64,000 nucleotides of DNA from GWE2-42-39 sp034003625 (GTDB lineage Bacteria > Bacteroidota > Bacteroidia > Bacteroidales > Prolixibacteraceae), in the NCBI GenBank assembly GCA_034003625.1, contig JAVEYG010000007.1:1-64000 (forward strand), given 5' to 3'. The notes beneath the pieces are model-generated. The model was given only the letters and a program-made list of their open reading frames with translations, searched no databases and was not told the DNA's origin. Each line of letters opens with the position of its first letter. Within the stretch, counting starts at the first letter, position 1. The position numbers and the translations under genes were made by a program. Positions 1-7,920 of this stretch are shown piece after piece.

Positions 1-118
1 AATAAATCTTTTCAGCAAATGAAGCATGTGCAATGATTTTGCCCTGTGCCTGCAAAATACCGGTCAAAAAAACAAAGAACAAAACTGTCAGGGCAACGAT
101 CTGCACGAACCGATTCAT
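1..118 (-). CDS. Exported protein, N-terminal fragment (runs off window)
   Basis: The minus strand reads from an ATG at 118-116 to the window edge without a stop. The 39 visible residues begin with a short basic start (MNRFVQ), a hydrophobic stretch rich in L, V and F, and an ILQAQG segment that looks like a signal peptidase I site. This is the usual form of a Sec signal peptide, so the mature part is probably periplasmic or secreted. The rest of the gene lies outside the window and its function cannot be told. It is the gene downstream of the DUF1846 gene on the same strand, 171 bp away. Confidence 0.6.
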   Translation of the reverse strand, partial: MNRFVQIVALTVLFFVFLTGILQAQGKIIAHASFAEKIY

Positions 119-289
119 AGATATACGATAATTTTCCGGCATTATATTAGAATTTATTTTTATGCGGTCCTGTAACAGGCTACAACTTCCGGTTGTAAAA
201 ATTGTATAAATCTTACCTGAACTGTATGTCAACAAAAACTCTCCTTCCGTCAATCAACGGTTGACCCTTATCTGGGCCTTCGGTTCTCT

Positions 290-1816
290 TTAATTTGAAA
301 TAAAAAGGCTTTTACCTGAAAATTCGGGATCGCAGGTCAGGTTCACTTCCAGTTTACGAAAACCTGCTTCGTCGCCCGGAGTCGGGATATGTGTGGTATG
401 CACTTCACAACCACGCAAATCTTTAAGTTTTTCCAAAGCCATTTGTGCAGCCGGGTTCGACAGGGCGCTTATTGCCAGGACAATCAATGTTTCCTCCACA
501 TCAAGGCTCAGCATTTTACCATTCAATATGTCTTTTTTCAGATGTGTTACCGAATCAATGATGCTTTTCGGCAAAAGGTACATATTGTCAGGAAGCCCGG
601 CCAGATGCTTGGTTGCATTCAATATCAGACTGGAAGATGCATGCAGGAGTGGCGAATTTTTGCCCGTGATGATCGTCCCGTCGTGCAATTGAATGGCTGC
701 TCCGCAAAAAACCCCGGCATTACCTTTCCCGCATATCTCCGCATTTTGTGCAGCTTTCCGTGCCGGCGAAACTACTTTACGGTCTTCGGCTTTTGCCCCT
801 ACTTTATTCATGATTTCCACAGCCCGGTTCAGTGTATCTTTATCGGCCAGCCCCATCGCATATTCTACTGCACAACGAAAATACCTCCGGATGATTTCAT
901 GGTGTGACGCCTCTGAAATAATATCATTGTCGACAATACCGGCGCTCGCCCGGTTGACCCCCATGTCTGTGGGTGACAGGTACATCGATCTGCCCCCTGT
1001 GATTTTTTCCAGGATACGTTTCAGCAGATTAAATGCTTCTATATCGCGGTTGTAATTCACCACTTCAGCATTATACGCCTTCAGGTGATGTTCATCAATA
1101 AGTACTTCATCTTTTAAGTCAACCGTTGCCGCTTCGTAAGCAATATTCACTTTATGGCCAATTGGCAGGTCCCAGATTGGAAAAGTTTCAAACTTGGCAT
1201 AGCCGGCCTTCACCCCTCTTTTATATTCATGATACAGGTTACACAGGCAGGTGGCAAGTTTACCGCTCCCCGGCCCGGGGCCTGTGACTATTACAATAGG
1301 TTTTGTTGTTTTGATATATTCATTTGCCCCGTAGCCCTGGTCACTCACAATCAAATCGACATCGGTAGGATAACCTTTTGTCGGATGGTGCACATATACC
1401 CCGATTCCTCTCATTTCGAGCTTATTTTTAAAAGCCCGGGCAGCCGGTTGTTCCTGATATCGGGTAATGACCACTGCTGTAACCTCAATTCCCCACTCCC
1501 TAAAGTCGTCAATTGTTTTCAGTGCATCTACATCATATGTAATCCCGAAATCAGCCCTGATCTTATTTCTTTCAATATCGCCTGCATGAATGCACAGGAT
1601 CACATCAATCTGATCCTTTAGTAATTGCAAAAGCCGCATTTTTACATTTGGATCGAAACCAGGCAACACCCTGGCAGCATGATAATCATACAAAATTTTA
1701 CCTCCGAATTCCAGATAAAGTTTATCATTGAACCGGCCCACCCGCTCAAGAATAGCTGATGTTTGCTCTTTCAGATACTTTTCATTATCAAACCCAGGAT
1801 GATTTATATCTTCCAT
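290..1816 (-). CDS. DUF1846 (UPF0371) family protein
   Basis: The 508-residue protein matches the DUF1846 family over its full length, as recalled from streptococcal and Bacteroidota members. It has a glycine-rich P-loop-like segment TGPGPGSGK at about residues 178-186 and family hallmarks such as SPTDMGVN and ASSSLILNATKHLAG. Members are cytosolic and conserved in gut and anaerobic bacteria, but their biochemical role is not established; the glycine-rich loop suggests nucleotide or phosphate binding, which is inference. The start at 1816 gives the family's usual length (about 490-510). The gene stands alone and is divergent from the phosphatase-like gene to its right, with a 282-bp spacer. 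Confidence 0.9.
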   Translation of the reverse strand: MEDINHPGFDNEKYLKEQTSAILERVGRFNDKLYLEFGGKILYDYHAARVLPGFDPNVKMRLLQLLKDQIDVILCIHAGDIERNKIRADFGITYDVDALKTIDDFREWGIEVTAVVITRYQEQPAARAFKNKLEMRGIGVYVHHPTKGYPTDVDLIVSDQGYGANEYIKTTKPIVIVTGPGPGSGKLATCLCNLYHEYKRGVKAGYAKFETFPIWDLPIGHKVNIAYEAATVDLKDEVLIDEHHLKAYNAEVVNYNRDIEAFNLLKRILEKITGGRSMYLSPTDMGVNRASAGIVDNDIISEASHHEIIRRYFRCAVEYAMGLADKDTLNRAVEIMNKVGAKAEDRKVVSPARKAAQNAEICGKGNAGVFCGAAIQLHDGTIITGKNSPLLHASSSLILNATKHLAGLPDNMYLLPKSIIDSVTHLKKDILNGKMLSLDVEETLIVLAISALSNPAAQMALEKLKDLRGCEVHTTHIPTPGDEAGFRKLEVNLTCDPEFSGKSLFISN

Positions 1817-2049
1817 TTTTTACTTTCAGAATAGAATTGCCAAAATAATAATTGAGAGTTCAATATTAATAAAATTATAAGTTCAGCAAGTTTCAGGAGA
1901 AAAGAAAAAATGAACTTCTGCTTCGTAAACGCTAAAAATTGATTACATCCGATGTTCGCCTGAAAATCTCTCCATCGGGATAAAACCATAATTTGATTCA
2001 TTACATCTAAAATCAGATTATTTGAATTAGTGTGGTGGCTCTGTTTCTT

Positions 2050-2081
2050 TTTGTGTGGTAAAAGTTCTTTTCCTACTTTTG
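2050..2081 (+). promoter_or_regulatory. Bacteroidota-type promoter of the phosphatase-like gene
   Basis: TTTG at 2050-2053 is followed after 20 bp by TACTTTTG at 2074-2081. This matches the Bacteroidota primary sigma consensus (-33 TTTG, -7 TAnnTTTG). It lies between the upstream in-frame ATG at 2030 and the ATG pair at 2099, so it supports 2099 as the true start of the gene. Confidence 0.6.
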
Positions 2082-2098
2082 GCACAATTAATACATTC

Positions 2099-3739
2099 AT
2101 GATGGCACGAATAATTTCAATATTTCTACTACTATTATTGTATAGTACCCTTTGGGCACGGGCACAGCGGACCACTGCGCATGAACCATCGGTACCGCCG
2201 CTGGTAGTAGTCATCAATATCGAACAAATGAGGGTGGATTATATTCAGCGTTACTGGGACAAGTTTCAGTCGGAAGGGTTCAAACGGCTGTATTCCGAAG
2301 GGGCAATCTGCGCGAACACACGTCTTGATTTGCATGTGAAAAAAATATCGACCGGGGCGGCCACCCTGTTTACCGGTGTATATCCGTCGGTACATGGTAT
2401 TGTGAACGATACCTGGTACGACCGCCTGAAACAGAGGGAAATTCGGTGTGCCGAGGATAGTTATTATATCACTGTGGGGAGCGATTCCAAAGAAGGGGAA
2501 CGCTCTGCGGCACGGTTGCTCAGCCCTACAGTAGGCGATATGATGAAGCTGAACACCAACAACCGCTCGAAAGTGTTCAGCGTGGCGATGAACGATGTGA
2601 GCGCAGTTTTCTCAGCCGGCCATTCAGCCGACGGCGCTTACTGGTTCGACACCCAGACCGGGAACATGATCTCCAGCTCGTATTATGTAGATGTTTTTCC
2701 AGATTGGGCGCGCAGTTTCAACGATAAAAAATTTGCAGCCCTTTATACTTCGCGCGACTGGAGCACCCTGCTCCCGGTAACCAATTACACCGAAAGCCGG
2801 GAAGACGGTTATGTGCTGGAAAAAGGATATTATGCCCGATGGAACACTTTCCCGTACAGTATGAAAAAACTGCACAACCGCGCCGAGAGCTATAAATTTT
2901 TGAAAACGACGCCTTTCGGGAATACCATTGTGAAAGATTTTGCCCTGGCGCTGATAGAGGGCGAAGGGCTCGGAACAGATAAAATCCCGGATTTGCTATG
3001 TATTGCTTTCACCTCGATGGATTACGAAAATGCCTCGTTTGGCCCGGCATCCGTCGAAATGCAGGATATTTACCTGCGCCTCGACCAGGAAATTGCACAC
3101 CTGTTGAATTATCTCGACAAGAAAACAGGGAAAGGGAATTCACTGGTCGTGCTCACATCCACCAACTCGGCAAGTTATCCGGCTGATTATCTGAAAGAAG
3201 AGTTTCGCATGCCGGGAGGCGAGGTGTCGCCCGAAAATGTGGTAGCCCTGCTAAAATCGTTCCTGAACATTACTTATGGGCAGGGCGACTGGATTGAACA
3301 CGAAGCCGATCAGCAGATCTATTTCAACCGCGACCTGATTGAAAAACGGCAACTTCCACTGACTGACATACAGCGCAAAGCTGCCGGATTTATCAACCAG
3401 TTTGAAGGGGTGAAAATTGCACTTCCCGCCTCTGTTTTCGAGGAAGGCGACCATGTGAAGAGCCAGTTGGCGGCAATTTCAAATTCGTATAATTTCAAAC
3501 GTTCGGGTGATATTTTGTACACTTTTGAAGATGGATGGCAACCGGCGTACAAATTTAAACGCACCATTTACAACGATAACTCGCACATCCCGTTAGTATG
3601 GCACGGCAGCGCCGTAAAACGCACTAAAATCAGGCAGCAAAATAAGGCCGAAGACATCGTTCCGACCATTCTCGAAATACTGAACATCCCCATTCCCCAC
3701 CACTGTCAGGGACGGGTATTGGAAGAGGTGCTTTGGTAA
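2099..3739 (+). CDS. PafA-like alkaline phosphatase superfamily protein, probably catalytically inactive
   Basis: Read from the ATG pair at 2099 the product is 546 residues and starts with a signal peptide (MMARIISIFLLLLLY, Ala-x-Ala near residue 22). The fold signature of Bacteroidota PafA-type phosphatases is clear: EQMRVDYIQRY (42-52), STGAATLFTG (84-93), VHGIVNDTWYD (98-108), DYENASFGP (308-316), YLRLDQEIAHLL (325-336) and SHIPLVWHG (495-503). Most zinc-site residues expected from PafA are changed: the first Asp is Glu42, the nucleophile Thr aligns with Ile83, the His of DxxxH is Ala312, and the Asp-His pair is Thr355-Asn356. Only Asp308 and His496 remain. It is therefore likely a periplasmic pseudoenzyme. 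The start at 2099 is favoured because the promoter sits downstream of the alternative ATG at 2030. Confidence 0.75.
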   Translation: MMARIISIFLLLLLYSTLWARAQRTTAHEPSVPPLVVVINIEQMRVDYIQRYWDKFQSEGFKRLYSEGAICANTRLDLHVKKISTGAATLFTGVYPSVHGIVNDTWYDRLKQREIRCAEDSYYITVGSDSKEGERSAARLLSPTVGDMMKLNTNNRSKVFSVAMNDVSAVFSAGHSADGAYWFDTQTGNMISSSYYVDVFPDWARSFNDKKFAALYTSRDWSTLLPVTNYTESREDGYVLEKGYYARWNTFPYSMKKLHNRAESYKFLKTTPFGNTIVKDFALALIEGEGLGTDKIPDLLCIAFTSMDYENASFGPASVEMQDIYLRLDQEIAHLLNYLDKKTGKGNSLVVLTSTNSASYPADYLKEEFRMPGGEVSPENVVALLKSFLNITYGQGDWIEHEADQQIYFNRDLIEKRQLPLTDIQRKAAGFINQFEGVKIALPASVFEEGDHVKSQLAAISNSYNFKRSGDILYTFEDGWQPAYKFKRTIYNDNSHIPLVWHGSAVKRTKIRQQNKAEDIVPTILEILNIPIPHHCQGRVLEEVLW

Positions 3740-3873
3740 ATTTTCAGGCTGTGCTTCTTAACAGAAGGAAGGAAAGTGTGTGGCAAGAATTCTTTCCTGT
3801 TTATTTCGGCAAACGGTCTGTTTCGACAAAACGATACTTTGTTGTGTGTCATTTATCGCAGGATAATGCAGCG

Positions 3874-5382
3874 CTATTGGCAATAGGGTATCGTGAAGCG
3901 GAACACGGAACCTTGTCCGGGTTGTGACTTTACTTCGATTTTTCCGCCGAGCAATTCAACGTATCCTCTTGAAATTGATAATCCAAGCCCGGTCCCGCCA
4001 TATATGTCAGAGATGGTGCTGTCGGCCTGCCGGAAACGTTGAAAAATAATTTCCTGCATATCCGGGGAAATTCCTATGCCTGTATCGTCTACATAAAATT
4101 CCACTTCGTTACCGGCGGTTAGCTGGTAACCGAAATTCACATGTCCCTGTTGGGTGAATTTGATGGCATTATTTATCAGGTTGGAGAGAATTTGTATGAG
4201 TTTGGTCTGATCTGTCCGGATAATTGCGTTCTCATTGTCAAGTCCGCAATTTACCCCGAATAACAGGTTTTTCTGTTTCGCACGTAGTTCAAACTGGGCA
4301 TGCAGGGTAATCAGTATTTCATTCAGATTGACAATATCTTCGGTGATTTTTTCCTGCTTTGCTTCTAATGTGGCGATGCTGACAATATCGGAAATGATTG
4401 AAAGGAGCTGCTTGCTGCTTTTGCTGATGATGTTCGTAAATTCGCTCCGTTTTTCAACCGGCAGGTAAGGATCACTCAATAATTCCGAAAAACCAACGAT
4501 CGCGTTCATAGGTGTCCTTATTTCATGAGAGATATTGTGAAGGAAGGCCGTTTTTAAGCGGTCGCTTTCTTCGGCTTTTTCTTTTGCCTTCCTCATATTT
4601 TCCTCCATTTGCTTGCGTTCGGTAATATCGCGGGCAATTCCGAATAATCCCGACGGATTGCCGTAATCATCAAACATAGGACATTTGATGGTGTGAAGGA
4701 TATGGATTTGTCCGTCGGAGAACGTGAGGGATTCTTCGAACGTGACCGGGACCCCGCCGTGAATGACTTTCCGGTCAGTTTCACTGATTTGCCTGGCTTC
4801 GGTTTCCGGGAGAATAAAAAAATCGTCTTTTCCAGTTACCGCTGACGAACGTTTGCCAAAAGCTTTTTCCGTGGCTTCATTAATAAGCAGGTATCTTCCG
4901 TTGATGTCTTTTATGTATATGATGTCGAGCGCATTGTTGATGATTGTCTGCAACAATTTACGGTTGGTTTTGGCTTCTATCTCGGCCTGTTTGAATTTTT
5001 TGAGATGCCCTGCAGCTTCCAATGCCCGGCGAACGGCAAAACCTAATCGCTCCAAACGGTCTTTCAGTACGTAATCAGTTGCTCCCTGTTTTAAAAGTTC
5101 AACGGCCCTGTCTTCGCCAATGGTCCCCGAAATGCAGATAAACGGTATGGCAGGGCATATATCTTTTGCATATTCCAACGCATGCTGCCCGTTAAAACCG
5201 GGCAGGGTAAAATCTGCGAGGATGATGTCGTAATTGTTGCTTTTCAGGCTGGATACATAATCCGGTTCTCTTTCAACAACATCCATCTGTATATCGAACC
5301 CTTCATCAATAAGCAGTTCATGCAGAAGTTCTGCATCTTTCTGAACATCTTCAAGAAGCAACGCATAAAGTGGCGTACTCAT
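3874..5382 (-). CDS. REC-PAS-histidine kinase
   Basis: Product of 502 residues from the ATG at 5382, chosen because MSTPLYALLLEDVQ begins a receiver domain; the longer frame from 5433 would overlap the upstream gene. Domains in order: CheY-like receiver (1-120, DFTLPG holding the phosphorylatable Asp), PAS sensor with PAC tail (about 140-260), short coiled coil, HisKA with H-box FLHNISHEIRTPMNA (about 285), and HATPase_c with NLINNAIKFT, DDTGIGIS and GGTGLGLSIS. There is no membrane segment, so it is a soluble hybrid kinase. It is the last gene of a five-gene minus-strand cassette, 19 bp after the response regulator gene, and could take phosphoryl groups from the CHASE8 kinase through its receiver domain (inference). 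Confidence 0.9.
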   Translation of the reverse strand: MSTPLYALLLEDVQKDAELLHELLIDEGFDIQMDVVEREPDYVSSLKSNNYDIILADFTLPGFNGQHALEYAKDICPAIPFICISGTIGEDRAVELLKQGATDYVLKDRLERLGFAVRRALEAAGHLKKFKQAEIEAKTNRKLLQTIINNALDIIYIKDINGRYLLINEATEKAFGKRSSAVTGKDDFFILPETEARQISETDRKVIHGGVPVTFEESLTFSDGQIHILHTIKCPMFDDYGNPSGLFGIARDITERKQMEENMRKAKEKAEESDRLKTAFLHNISHEIRTPMNAIVGFSELLSDPYLPVEKRSEFTNIISKSSKQLLSIISDIVSIATLEAKQEKITEDIVNLNEILITLHAQFELRAKQKNLLFGVNCGLDNENAIIRTDQTKLIQILSNLINNAIKFTQQGHVNFGYQLTAGNEVEFYVDDTGIGISPDMQEIIFQRFRQADSTISDIYGGTGLGLSISRGYVELLGGKIEVKSQPGQGSVFRFTIPYCQ

Positions 5383-5401
5383 GATTAATCGTTTTTGTTG
5401 T

Positions 5402-5851
5402 TTAAGGCTGATTGACTTCCGGGGGAATTTCATTGATAATTGCCCAGAATACGCCCAATTGTTTTACGGCCTCGATGAAGCTGCTGAAATTGACAGGTTT
5501 TACCACATATGCGTTCACTCCCAGATAGTAACTGTTCAGCAGGTCTTTGTCTTCTCTGGAAGAGGTGAGCATAACAACGGGTATTAATTTAAATTCAGGG
5601 GTTCCCCGGATTTCCCGCAATACTTCGATACCGTCTTTCCGGGGCATTTTAATATCGAGGAACAGAACGGAGGGGTTTCCCGGGCTGCGGTTGGCAAATC
5701 TACCTTCCATGCGGAGGTATTCCATCACTTCAACTCCGTCTTTTACTACGACCACCCTGTTTGCAAGGTTACTTTCTTCAAGAGCTTCCAGTGTAAGTTC
5801 CACATCTTTTGGGTTGTCTTCGGCCAGTAAAATTGTTTTCAATTCGAGCAT
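5402..5851 (-). CDS. Rcp1-like single-domain response regulator
   Basis: This 149-residue protein is a lone receiver domain of the phytochrome-partner (Rcp1) type. It has the acidic pair ED near residue 11, the phosphoacceptor Asp in FLDIKMP, Thr/Ser in MLTSS and Lys in VVKPVNF. No output domain follows, so it signals by protein contact. It lies 12 bp downstream of the CHASE8 kinase gene and 19 bp upstream of the REC-PAS kinase gene, all on the minus strand, so it is probably the direct phosphorelay partner of one or both kinases. Confidence 0.92.
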   Translation of the reverse strand: MLELKTILLAEDNPKDVELTLEALEESNLANRVVVVKDGVEVMEYLRMEGRFANRSPGNPSVLFLDIKMPRKDGIEVLREIRGTPEFKLIPVVMLTSSREDKDLLNSYYLGVNAYVVKPVNFSSFIEAVKQLGVFWAIINEIPPEVNQP

Positions 5852-5863
5852 GCTTAATCCTCC

Positions 5864-7336
5864 TTATTCTTTTGGTAATGAAAAGTAAAACGTTGCCCCT
5901 TTGCCGACCTCTCCTTCGGCCCAGGCACGCCCGTTGTGTTTTTTGACAATTTGCTTTACGTTTGCCAGTCCGATACCGGTTCCTTCAAATTCGTCGTTTG
6001 AATGTAAACGCTGGAATACGCCAAAAAGTTTGTGTACATATTCCATGTTGAAGCCGGCCCCGTTATCGCGGATATAAAATATAAATTCCTCTTGATTTTC
6101 GTCTGCGCCAATTTCGATAATGGCTGTTTCGCACGGACCTGTGTATTTTATGGCATTCCCGATCAAATTTACCCATACCTGCCGGATCAATGCCTGATCT
6201 GCAAACACAACGGGCAGTGTGCCAATGGCCCATTCTATTTTACGCCCCGACATGTCCTGTTCGAGGATCGACAATGCATCCTGCACCTGTTTGTTCATGT
6301 CTGTTTTGCCCCGTCTCATTTCTGTTCTTCCGGTTCTTGAAAATTGTAACAGGTTGTCGATCAGTGCCCCCATCTGGCTGGATGATTCGGAGATGGCATT
6401 CAGGTAATGTTGTCCTTTTTCGTTCAATTGGTCGCTGTTGCGTTTGAGCAGAAGTTCTACGTAACCGTTGATGTGCCTTAAAGGAGCACGGAGATCATGC
6501 GATACAGAATACGAGAATGCTTCCATTTCCTTATTGGCAGCTTCCAGCAGGGCGGTACGTTCTGCTACTTTCTTTTCGAGGATGGCATTTAATTCCCGTA
6601 TTTCTTCTTCTGCTTTATCCCGCTCTTCTTTTCTTTTCCGCAATGTTTGCAGCAGGTTGTTGAATTGTTGATAAAGGATCCCGACTTCATCGTTCCCCTG
6701 GGGTTCTAACCGAATATTGAAATCCTGTTTTTCAGATATGGTTGCAGTCAATTCAGACAAGGTTAAAATAGGCGTCGAAATCAGCCGCTGTATTTTTGAG
6801 GCAAGCATGTATGCCAGCGCTACCAGCGCCAGCAGCAGCAATATCATTATCCCAATGAGTTTTTGTTCTTCTTTCTGAAGGGTTTTTGAATTTGCCCGGA
6901 TACAGATTGTTCCTAATACGTTGTCCTGAAACTTAATAGGTTCAGTGATATGAAAATATCCATTGCGGTATGTCGCTTTCGGTGTGCCGGCCTCTGCCGG
7001 GACATTATCCGTACCGGGCGTATCAGGGTAAGTGGCAAAAAGATTCCCGTTTTTGTCGAGTAAATAACCAGCCTCTACCGGTTCTAAATACTTCAACCGC
7101 GACAGGGTTTCTGTAGCTTGTTGCCTGTCTTCAAAGGTGAGGGGGACGATACAATAATCCCCGATCAGTGTAGCATCGAGCAACAGGCGCGACAGGACTT
7201 CTTTTCGTGAATTCATAATTTCACGGGAAACAATATAAATGAAGCCCACCGAAATAACAGTGACCGAAATGAATAAAACAATAGCGATGATTTTATTCTT
7301 TATTGACAGATTATGGATAAACAGGTACTTACTCAT
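5864..7336 (-). CDS. Membrane histidine kinase with CHASE8 periplasmic sensor
   Basis: A 490-residue membrane kinase. An N-terminal transmembrane segment (about 15-38) leads into a roughly 110-residue periplasmic domain that looks like CHASE8, the domain of the diguanylate cyclase YfiN/TpbB: it holds a DATLIGDYCIVPLTFEDRQQ segment and AGYLLDKNGNLFATYP. A second membrane helix (about 160-180), HAMP, a coiled coil, HisKA (H-box SVSHDLRAPLRHINGY) and HATPase_c (NLIGNAIKYT, DNGAGF, GTGIGLANV) follow. Its start overlaps the end of the YfiR-like gene by 8 bp, so the two are translationally coupled. YfiR is the known periplasmic repressor of CHASE8-bearing YfiN, so a YfiR-kinase contact is a reasonable inference. 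Confidence 0.9.
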   Translation of the reverse strand: MSKYLFIHNLSIKNKIIAIVLFISVTVISVGFIYIVSREIMNSRKEVLSRLLLDATLIGDYCIVPLTFEDRQQATETLSRLKYLEPVEAGYLLDKNGNLFATYPDTPGTDNVPAEAGTPKATYRNGYFHITEPIKFQDNVLGTICIRANSKTLQKEEQKLIGIMILLLLALVALAYMLASKIQRLISTPILTLSELTATISEKQDFNIRLEPQGNDEVGILYQQFNNLLQTLRKRKEERDKAEEEIRELNAILEKKVAERTALLEAANKEMEAFSYSVSHDLRAPLRHINGYVELLLKRNSDQLNEKGQHYLNAISESSSQMGALIDNLLQFSRTGRTEMRRGKTDMNKQVQDALSILEQDMSGRKIEWAIGTLPVVFADQALIRQVWVNLIGNAIKYTGPCETAIIEIGADENQEEFIFYIRDNGAGFNMEYVHKLFGVFQRLHSNDEFEGTGIGLANVKQIVKKHNGRAWAEGEVGKGATFYFSLPKE

Positions 7337-7883
7337 CTTTTGTAATTATTGCGGATTCAAGAAGTAAGCTGCTCATTTTAAGCCCTGATTTTTCAAGGGC
7401 ATTCCGGTTGATCTCGTAACGGATATAATCGTTCACCAAAACCATGTTGATAATTGTACCTCTCCGGCCATACCCGCTATTTTCGCTAATGGTCAGTATC
7501 GGTTTTCCGGTTGTGTAAAGAAGTATATCGTCAAGTTTATGGTCCATTTTTCCTGCAATGAAAAGCATCATACAATCTTTAATTTCGCTGACCGATGAGA
7601 TGTATATGATTTCGGGAACCTTGTTTTTGACTTTTGTTTTTTCGAATATCTCCTCCAGCGCATGGTCGAATTTGTTTTCGCCAATCACTGCAATCTTAAA
7701 TGTTTCAGAAGGGGCATTGTCTGGTTTTAATCCGGGCCATTCGATAAAGTGCGTAAATTTTTCAAGAAAACCGGCTTTCAGCAAATATTCTCTCGATTGG
7801 GCGAACGAATTGTTCCCACAGATCATCCCTGTTGTCAGGAATATCAATGCAAGTAGAATCCGTGTGCTTAGTTGTTTTTTCAT
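7329..7883 (-). CDS. YfiR-like (DUF4154) periplasmic protein
   Basis: The 184-residue product has a signal peptide (about 1-29, ending near NSFAQS) and a mature domain of the YfiR/DUF4154 family: LKAGFLEKFTHFIEWP, FKIAVIGENKFDHAL, and a C-terminal part with GKPILTISENSGYGRRG and INMVLVNDYIRYEINR. In Pseudomonas and E. coli, YfiR binds the periplasmic domain of YfiN and holds it off until envelope stress or the lipoprotein YfiB relieves it. Here the gene sits between a TonB-dependent receptor gene (37 bp upstream) and a CHASE8 histidine kinase gene (overlapping start), so it probably relays an outer-membrane signal to the kinase. Confidence 0.88.
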   Translation of the reverse strand: MKKQLSTRILLALIFLTTGMICGNNSFAQSREYLLKAGFLEKFTHFIEWPGLKPDNAPSETFKIAVIGENKFDHALEEIFEKTKVKNKVPEIIYISSVSEIKDCMMLFIAGKMDHKLDDILLYTTGKPILTISENSGYGRRGTIINMVLVNDYIRYEINRNALEKSGLKMSSLLLESAIITKDE

Positions 7884-7920
7884 CTTTCGCTGATTATATC
7901 TTTTTTCCCTTGAAATAAAT

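Noticed and set aside
240..290. Hairpin GTCAA...TTGAC after the DUF1846 gene as a terminator
   Set aside because: Only five pairs with a loop of seven and no clean T run next to it; too weak to call.
2030..2098. Upstream ATG of the phosphatase-like gene
   Set aside because: It lies upstream of the best promoter and gives a leader without signal-peptide form; ATG at 2099 starts a good signal peptide.
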